11,105 nucleotides of DNA from an uncultured bacterium (GTDB taxonomy: Bacteria; Bacillota; Clostridia; Lachnospirales; Lachnospiraceae), in contig CAMTFT010000022.1 of NCBI GenBank assembly GCA_947071365.1, positions 1 through 11,105 of the forward strand, written 5' to 3'. The position numbers were made by a program, and so were the translations under genes. The notes under the pieces were generated by a model. That model had not been told where the DNA came from. It was given only the letters and a program-made list of their open reading frames with translations, and searched no databases. Position 1 is the stretch's first letter. Each line of letters opens with the position of its first letter. Shown here piece after piece: positions 7,389 through 11,105 of the stretch.

Positions 7389-7415
7389 CAACAGAAAATG
7401 TTTTGCGAGGCGCAT

Positions 7416-7661
7416 ATGAATTATACATATATGTTAAAATGCAGCGACAATACGTACTATACCGGCTGGACAAATGATCTGGACAGGCGTATCAGGGCGC
7501 ATAATAACGGAACCGGCGGGAAATATACAAGAAGCCGCAGGCCGGTGGAGCTGGTCTATTATGAGGTTTTTGAGACAAAGCATGAAGCGATGAGCCGTGA
7601 GGCGGCGATCAAGCAGCTTACGAGGAAGCAGAAGGAACAGCTAGTACAACATAATTATTAG
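7416..7661 (+). CDS. Small GIY-YIG domain protein (YazA/YhbQ type)
   Basis: This single-domain protein of 81 residues has the GIY-YIG nuclease fold of the UPF0213/YhbQ group. The two motif strands are YTYMLKC (3-9) and YYTGWTNDLDRRIRAH (14-29, containing the YTG half and the catalytic-type arginine). They are followed by KYTRSRRPVELVYYE and the C-terminal SREAAIKQLTRKQK, which includes the acidic residue of the domain. Family members are small DNA nucleases of uncertain cellular role; E. coli YhbQ is linked to DNA damage or repair intermediates. The start at 7416 is preferred over an in-frame ATG at 7398 because GCGAGG (7405-7410) sits 5 nt before it and the family begins at MxYxYxL. A structured leader of about 150 nt precedes it and a large hairpin follows. 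Confidence 0.85.
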   Translation: MNYTYMLKCSDNTYYTGWTNDLDRRIRAHNNGTGGKYTRSRRPVELVYYEVFETKHEAMSREAAIKQLTRKQKEQLVQHNY

Positions 7662-7664
7662 CCG

Positions 7665-7740
7665 GACAGCAAAGTTCAGGATATCTCAAAATGAACACCC
7701 TTACAGGTTCTTCTTTGAGATATCCTGAATCTGTGCTGTC
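7665..7740 (+). terminator. Long hairpin after the GIY-YIG gene, probable terminator
   Basis: CAGGATATCTCAAA (7677-7690) pairs perfectly over 14 bp with 7714-7727, and GACAGCA (7665-7671) pairs with TGCTGTC (7734-7740) outside it. Only TTT follows, so the U-tract is weak. The arms are symmetric enough to act on either strand, but there is no gene on the minus strand here. It lies just after the GIY-YIG stop codon and ends 48 bp before the MATE gene. Confidence 0.6.
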
Positions 7741-7788
7741 TTTGGATCATACATAAGAAGATGAGGAATTGAAAGGGGATTTCACAAA

Positions 7789-9165
7789 ATGGCGGGTTAC
7801 AAAAGGATTACGCTGGAGCGATCATTTTATAAGGGATTTTTTGCGATTTATGTAGCCCTTGTGCTGCAGAATGTGGTCACGCTCAGCGTAAATCTGGCAG
7901 ACAACATGATGCTGGGGGCTTATAGTGAGGTATCGCTATCGGGAGTGGCGGCGGTAAATCAGATACAGTTCATATACCAGCAACTTATGATGGCGCTGGG
8001 AGACGGGCTTGTGATCTTCTGCAGCCAGTATTGGGGCAAAAAGATGACTGGGCCGATGAAGCGGATCGCAGCGACGGCGATGCAGGCGGCGCTATTGGTC
8101 TGTGTGGTTCTGTTTACACTGGTCAGCCTGTTTCCACATCGGGTGGTGGGGCTGTTCACTACGGACGAGCCGATCATTGCTGAGGGTGTGCGGTATCTGA
8201 GGACGATCCGGTTTACATATCTTTTTTTTGCTGTGACGCAGATCCTTCTGGCGACGCTTCGCAGTGTCGAGATCGTGAAGATCGCATTTTTGCTGTCGAT
8301 TCAGACCTTTTTTATTAACTGCGGCATCAATTACGTGTTGATTTACGGAAGATTCGGCGCGCCGGAGCTGGGCGTGACCGGAGCAGCCATCGGAACGCTG
8401 GTGGCCAGAATCGTGGAATGTATTGTGCTGATTTTTTATATTTCAAAAAAAGAAAAGAACCTTCAGATCCGTCTCAGGGAGTATCTGCGGTTTGATAGGG
8501 TACTCTGTCTGGACTATATCAAGATCACGGCTCCAATGATGGTGGTACAGGGGCTCTGGGGGCTGAATACGGCCATGCAGACAGTGATCCTGGGGCATAT
8601 GACGTCGGCGGCCATTGCGGCGAACAGCGTGGCTTCTACGCTGTTTTTGCTGGTGAAATCCATACCGGTGGGAGCAGCCTCCACCGCGTCTATCCTGATA
8701 GGAAAAAAAATCGGGGAGGGCGACCTGGATATGGTCAAAAACTATGCCAGAGTATTGCAGAAGATGTTCGTGGCAATTGGTATTATCAGCGGAATTCTGC
8801 TGTTCTTCCTGCGGATTCCGGTGCTCAGATTATATGATCTGTCGGAGGGAACGAGGGAAATGGCGAATACTTTCCTGATCATTCTCAGTGTCATCTGTGC
8901 GTTCATGTCGTACCAGATGCCTACGAACAACGGAATCATCCGCGGCGGCGGAAATGCCATGTTCGTAGTAAAGATGGATATTATCAGTATCTGGCTGATC
9001 GTGATTCCGCTGTCCTTTGTGATGGCCTTTGTCGTAAAAGCATCTCCCGTGGTCGTAGTCTGCTGCCTGAATGCAGATCAGGTATTCAAATGTGTGCCGG
9101 CATTTTTGGAAGCAAACTACGGGAAATGGATTCGGAAGCTGACGCGGGATGACCAGGCAGCCTGA
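7789..9165 (+). CDS. MATE-family efflux transporter
   Basis: This 458-residue polytopic membrane protein has about 12 hydrophobic segments in two halves, the usual MATE size and layout (NorM/DinF superfamily). Such proteins export cationic or aromatic compounds in exchange for Na+ or H+. Family features include the first-helix region VLQNVVTLSVNLADNMMLG, the short loop SLSGVAAVNQIQFIYQ, and the second-half repeat of the same pattern (QTVILGHMTSAAIAANSVAS). The start is supported by AAAGGGG at 7772-7778, about 10 nt upstream of ATG. I see no strong promoter of its own in the 48 bp after the upstream hairpin, so transcription may come partly by read-through or from a weak promoter. It converges on the XRE gene with 15 bp between the stops. 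The substrate cannot be told from the sequence, and no close tie to a resistance gene is visible. Confidence 0.93.
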   Translation: MAGYKRITLERSFYKGFFAIYVALVLQNVVTLSVNLADNMMLGAYSEVSLSGVAAVNQIQFIYQQLMMALGDGLVIFCSQYWGKKMTGPMKRIAATAMQAALLVCVVLFTLVSLFPHRVVGLFTTDEPIIAEGVRYLRTIRFTYLFFAVTQILLATLRSVEIVKIAFLLSIQTFFINCGINYVLIYGRFGAPELGVTGAAIGTLVARIVECIVLIFYISKKEKNLQIRLREYLRFDRVLCLDYIKITAPMMVVQGLWGLNTAMQTVILGHMTSAAIAANSVASTLFLLVKSIPVGAASTASILIGKKIGEGDLDMVKNYARVLQKMFVAIGIISGILLFFLRIPVLRLYDLSEGTREMANTFLIILSVICAFMSYQMPTNNGIIRGGGNAMFVVKMDIISIWLIVIPLSFVMAFVVKASPVVVVCCLNADQVFKCVPAFLEANYGKWIRKLTRDDQAA

Positions 9166-9167
9166 GG

Positions 9168-9186
9168 GAATAAAAATATTTTATTC
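9168..9186. terminator. AT-rich palindrome between convergent genes
   Basis: GAATAAAA (9168-9175) and TTTTATTC (9179-9186) form a perfect 8-bp stem around ATA. It sits in the 15-bp gap between the MATE and XRE stop codons and overlaps the XRE stop. With A/T runs on both strands it could act as a weak bidirectional terminator, but the stem has just one G-C pair. Confidence 0.35.
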
Positions 9187-10149
9187 TTCCTTTTTCAGCA
9201 GCGAAGCAACAGCGCTGTAGACCAGTCCGGCGATGACCCATACGATCCAGGTGAACTGCCATTGTCTGGTGACAAAGCTCCAGCCGAGGTAGATAGCGGT
9301 GATAATGGGCCAGTAAAAGCGGCTGAATTTTTGCACGCGGTTGTTCTGAGAGCGTTCTTCCGTGCCAAATTTCCCTTCCAGAAGGAGCAGGTCATAGCTG
9401 TCCTTCACAGCGTCTTCGGAGATGAACAGATATACGGCAACAGAAACAATGCAAAAGAGAAGCACAAGCATCAGAACGCATATCTGGTCGGAAGCATCGG
9501 CAAATCCGGCAATAAAAAGCGGGACAGGACACAGGATGCACAGTGCCGTTCCAACGATCATAGAGCGGGTGTGTTTGCCTTCGAAGGCGCTGCGTTTCTC
9601 CCGGATGATGCCGGAAACGCCATATTCCAGTTCAAAATCATAGCTTTTCAGATATTTAAACTGCTTCATGCGGGCATCGTCATAAATAAAAATGGCTACA
9701 GCCGCAGAGACAAGTAGGAGCAACAGGATAATGCCGAGACCTCCGGCCATATTTTCAGAAAGAGAAACGATACTGCTTTCTGAAAAACCAGCCAGCAGAA
9801 AAAGCGGAGTCGGACAAAGAATGCAGAGCATCGTGGCGAGACCAGTTAGTTTGCCGCTGGACTTCATACAGGAAATATAATGATTTGCTTCCTGAACAGA
9901 CACCCGTGGTCCGCCGGAGGTTTCCTGATATGGAGAGTATTCCGGCTCTTCCATATCATCCTTGAGGAGATAGTCGGTAGTGACATCAAAGATGCGCGCA
10001 AGCTCCAGGAGCTTGGTGATATCCGGAATACTGGCTGCACTTTCCCATTTTGATACGGACTGCCTCGTTACGTTTAATTTCTCGGCCAGCTCTTCCTGAG
10101 ACCAGCCATTCTTCTTCCTTAAGGTAAGGATCTTTTCTGATAAAATCAT
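9181..10149 (-). CDS. XRE-family regulator with duplicated membrane C-terminal domain
   Basis: This 322-residue protein has a Cro/CI-type helix-turn-helix at residues 5-62 (recognition region [21 protein letters not shown], about 17-37), ending in [11 protein letters not shown] as in many Clostridia XRE regulators. A linker leads into a hydrophobic C-terminal half with about six membrane segments (101-122, 135-156, 200-217, 224-244, 278-298, 300-317). It is therefore probably tethered to the membrane and may sense a membrane or external signal. Two modules repeat: [15 protein letters not shown] (108-122) and [14 protein letters not shown] (203-216), each followed by a second helix and a DDAR/EDAV motif. 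The start at 10149 has GGAGG 5 nt upstream; longer starts at 10161 and 10248 lack a proper ribosome site, and the first overlaps this one. It converges on the MATE gene. Regulation of that gene or of itself is plausible but unproven. Confidence 0.85.
   Translation of the reverse strand: MILSEKILTLRKKNGWSQEELAEKLNVTRQSVSKWESAASIPDITKLLELARIFDVTTDYLLKDDMEEPEYSPYQETSGGPRVSVQEANHYISCMKSSGKLTGLATMLCILCPTPLFLLAGFSESSIVSLSENMAGGLGIILLLLLVSAAVAIFIYDDARMKQFKYLKSYDFELEYGVSGIIREKRSAFEGKHTRSMIVGTALCILCPVPLFIAGFADASDQICVLMLVLLFCIVSVAVYLFISEDAVKDSYDLLLLEGKFGTEERSQNNRVQKFSRFYWPIITAIYLGWSFVTRQWQFTWIVWVIAGLVYSAVASLLKKEE
9349..9849 (-). repeat. Internal tandem duplication in the XRE membrane domain
   Basis: Protein residues about 101-180 (9610-9849) and about 194-267 (9349-9570) share the same layout. 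Each has a helix carrying CILCPxPLF and AGF, a second hydrophobic helix, then an acidic YDDAR or SEDAV segment and a short charged stretch. The DNA also keeps local identity, such as AAAAAGCGG in both copies on the plus strand. This looks like an old intragenic duplication. Confidence 0.7.
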
Positions 10150-10180
10150 GATTGCCTCCATAAAATTGTTTAAGTTTGTT

Positions 10181-10192
10181 AGAGATATCTCT
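10181..10192 (-). promoter_or_regulatory. Perfect 12-bp palindrome in the XRE 5' untranslated region
   Basis: AGAGATATCTCT is a perfect palindrome 31 bp upstream of the XRE start codon. It could be a regulator-binding site or arise by chance. No protein can be assigned. Confidence 0.35.
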
Positions 10193-10236
10193 GAACCAGA
10201 GTCGCCTTTAACTTGCTGACACTGTGACTGAAATAT

Positions 10237-10264
10237 ACCATATAGCATGGTTGCATGCTATCAA
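10237..10264 (-). promoter_or_regulatory. Candidate XRE promoter with an operator-like spacer
   Basis: Read on the minus strand, TTGATA (10264-10259; five of six match TTGACA) is followed 16 bp later by TATGGT (10242-10237; four of six match TATAAT). An alternative -10 box, TATATT (10237-10232), would need a 21-bp spacer. The perfect inverted repeat at 10243-10260 fills the whole spacer, a classic place for a repressor site. Confidence 0.4.
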
Positions 10265-10300
10265 TCAGCGCTGGAAATTGCGCAACTGATGGTTGCAACC
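10243..10300. promoter_or_regulatory. Cluster of palindromes, likely operators
   Basis: Four palindromes occur in 58 bp: TAGCATG-GTTG-CATGCTA (10243-10260), CAGCGCTG (10266-10273), TTGCGCAA (10278-10285) and GGTTGCAACC (10291-10300). ATGGTTGCA occurs as a direct repeat at 10247-10255 and 10289-10297, 42 bp apart, about four helical turns. This suits cooperative binding of a dimeric regulator, most simply the XRE protein encoded next to it. That link is inference. Confidence 0.45.
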
Positions 10301-10369
10301 GGAGAAAAATAAGGAAAAACGGTCAAATGAGGCCACGATTTTCCAGAAAATGTTCCAAAAAGGGAAAAA

Positions 10370-11061
10370 TTATTTCGCTGCGGATGCTTGCAGCCACTTG
10401 GTCACGATCTCAATGTTCTCATCAACGGCCCGGGCAATATTTTCGATAGTCATGCCCATAGAAGCAAGATTAAGGGCTGTAGAAGCTTTTGCGTTTTTAA
10501 CAGCCTCTTCTTTTTCAAGTTCAAACAATCTTCCAACTTTCGTCATCTGAATCCACCTCCTTATGGTGTCTGCAAATTCTGGTTCTATGATTTTGTCTGA
10601 AAATGTGACAATTCCGGAAAGCGCGAAGACCTGCTGGTGTTCGTCAATTATATTCTTGGCAAGTTCGATCGCCTGTCGCAGAAGTTGTTTCTGTTTCTTT
10701 TTGTTGCCGACGGTCAGTGGAAGGACAATTAGCTGCATCAGGTCGGTATCGTTCAGAAGTTCTCTTTTTCGTACCTTTGCCTGTAGCTTTTTGAGAAGCT
10801 GCTCTGTCTTAATATGTGCCAGAAATCCTGGCTCTATTGTAAACTGAATACATCCCGCGTCTAAAGCAGAATTTGCTATTTTAATGTTTGACGTATATAT
10901 GACGATCATGCGTATTCTGGGATTTTTTATTCCCATGGAGAGCAGCCTTTTCAGTGTGCGGGCGACGTAATTGATATATGTTACCTTGTCTGCTTCGGAA
11001 TACTTACTTTCATAGTCCAGTAACGCATAACTTCCGTCCTCCAGCAGGAACAGGTTATCCA
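10370..11061 (-). CDS. Rpn/PD-(D/E)XK nuclease-like protein, N terminus missing
   Basis: About 229 C-terminal residues of a larger protein are visible. The reading frame runs off the natural DNA at 11061, and an apparent GTG start at 11062 borrows its first base from the adapter. The sequence LFLLEDGSYALLDYESKYSE matches the conserved strand-strand segment of the Rpn/YhgA-like putative transposase or recombination-promoting nuclease families in Clostridia, with YES-x-Y as the likely D/E-x-K/Q-type catalytic strand. Alpha-helical segments follow. The tail GMTIENIARAVDENIEIVTKWL resembles the short helical C terminus typical of these proteins. Rpn proteins are DNA nucleases that promote RecA-independent recombination and are often present in many copies per genome. 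The gene lies on the same strand as the XRE gene, 220 bp upstream of it. The stop codon is at 10370-10372. Confidence 0.7.
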
Positions 11062-11105
11062 CTGTCTCTTATACACATCTCCGAGCCCACGAGACGGAGC
11101 TACAT
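11062..11105 (-). other. Nextera/Tn5 sequencing adapter (artificial)
   Basis: CTGTCTCTTATACACATCT (11062-11080) is the reverse complement of the Tn5 mosaic end. It is followed by the rest of the Nextera read-2 adapter to 11095 and the index complement GGAGCTAC (11096-11103). It mirrors the left end, so both ends carry the same index. The natural insert ends at 11061. Confidence 0.97.

Noticed and set aside
10150-10248. Longer N terminus for the XRE protein, starting at 10248 or 10161
   Set aside because: The extension has no family similarity and would begin inside the operator-like palindrome. The ATG at 10161 overlaps the GGAGG that serves the ATG at 10149.
1-11105. Terminal inverted repeats of a transposon or linear replicon
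   Set aside because: The repeats are exact Nextera adapter sequence with a sample index.

Overview
The window is an 11.1 kb fragment whose two ends are sequencing-library adapters. Positions 1-46 and 11062-11105 are inverted copies of an Illumina Nextera read-2 adapter, each ending in the 19-bp Tn5 mosaic end and carrying the same 8-base index. The natural DNA is therefore about 47-11061. The genes, the Shine-Dalgarno (SD) sequences, the moderate GC content and the protein sequences (IleRS, GT35 phosphorylase, Rpn-like nuclease) point to a Bacillota genome, most likely a gut Lachnospiraceae-type Clostridia. That placement comes from protein-family recall, not from a search.

Layout, left to right. 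(1) ileS (111-3275, +), a eukaryote-like type-2 isoleucyl-tRNA synthetase, is followed after a 113-bp gap by glgP (3389-5869, +), a glycogen phosphorylase. The gap holds no classical terminator but can fold into a compact three-helix RNA with a GEMM-like ACGCAAAG segment. A strong terminator follows glgP. (2) A single-gene unit (6054-7031, +) encodes a membrane-anchored LytM/M23-type protein. It has a low-complexity linker and has lost nearly all zinc ligands. It is preceded by a candidate sporulation sigma-F/G-like promoter, so a SpoIIQ-like role is possible. It is closed by another strong terminator. (3) A promoter with a perfect TATAAT box leads directly into a roughly 150-nt region full of inverted repeats with competing pairings. 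This lies upstream of a small GIY-YIG protein (7416-7661, +), which is followed by a large hairpin. (4) A MATE-family efflux transporter (7789-9165, +) converges on an XRE regulator with a membrane-embedded, internally duplicated C-terminal half (9181-10149, -). (5) Upstream of the XRE gene is a dense cluster of palindromes that looks like operator DNA. Beyond it is the C-terminal part of an Rpn-like PD-(D/E)XK nuclease (10370-11061, -), cut off by the fragment end.

Most of the genes are housekeeping (translation, glycogen breakdown) or ordinary accessory functions. No CRISPR array, insertion sequence, tRNA or rRNA was seen. The most interesting unexplained pieces are the structured leader before the GIY-YIG gene, the palindrome cluster before the membrane-tethered XRE regulator, the ileS-glgP intergenic RNA fold, and the ligand-less LytM protein with its sporulation-like promoter.
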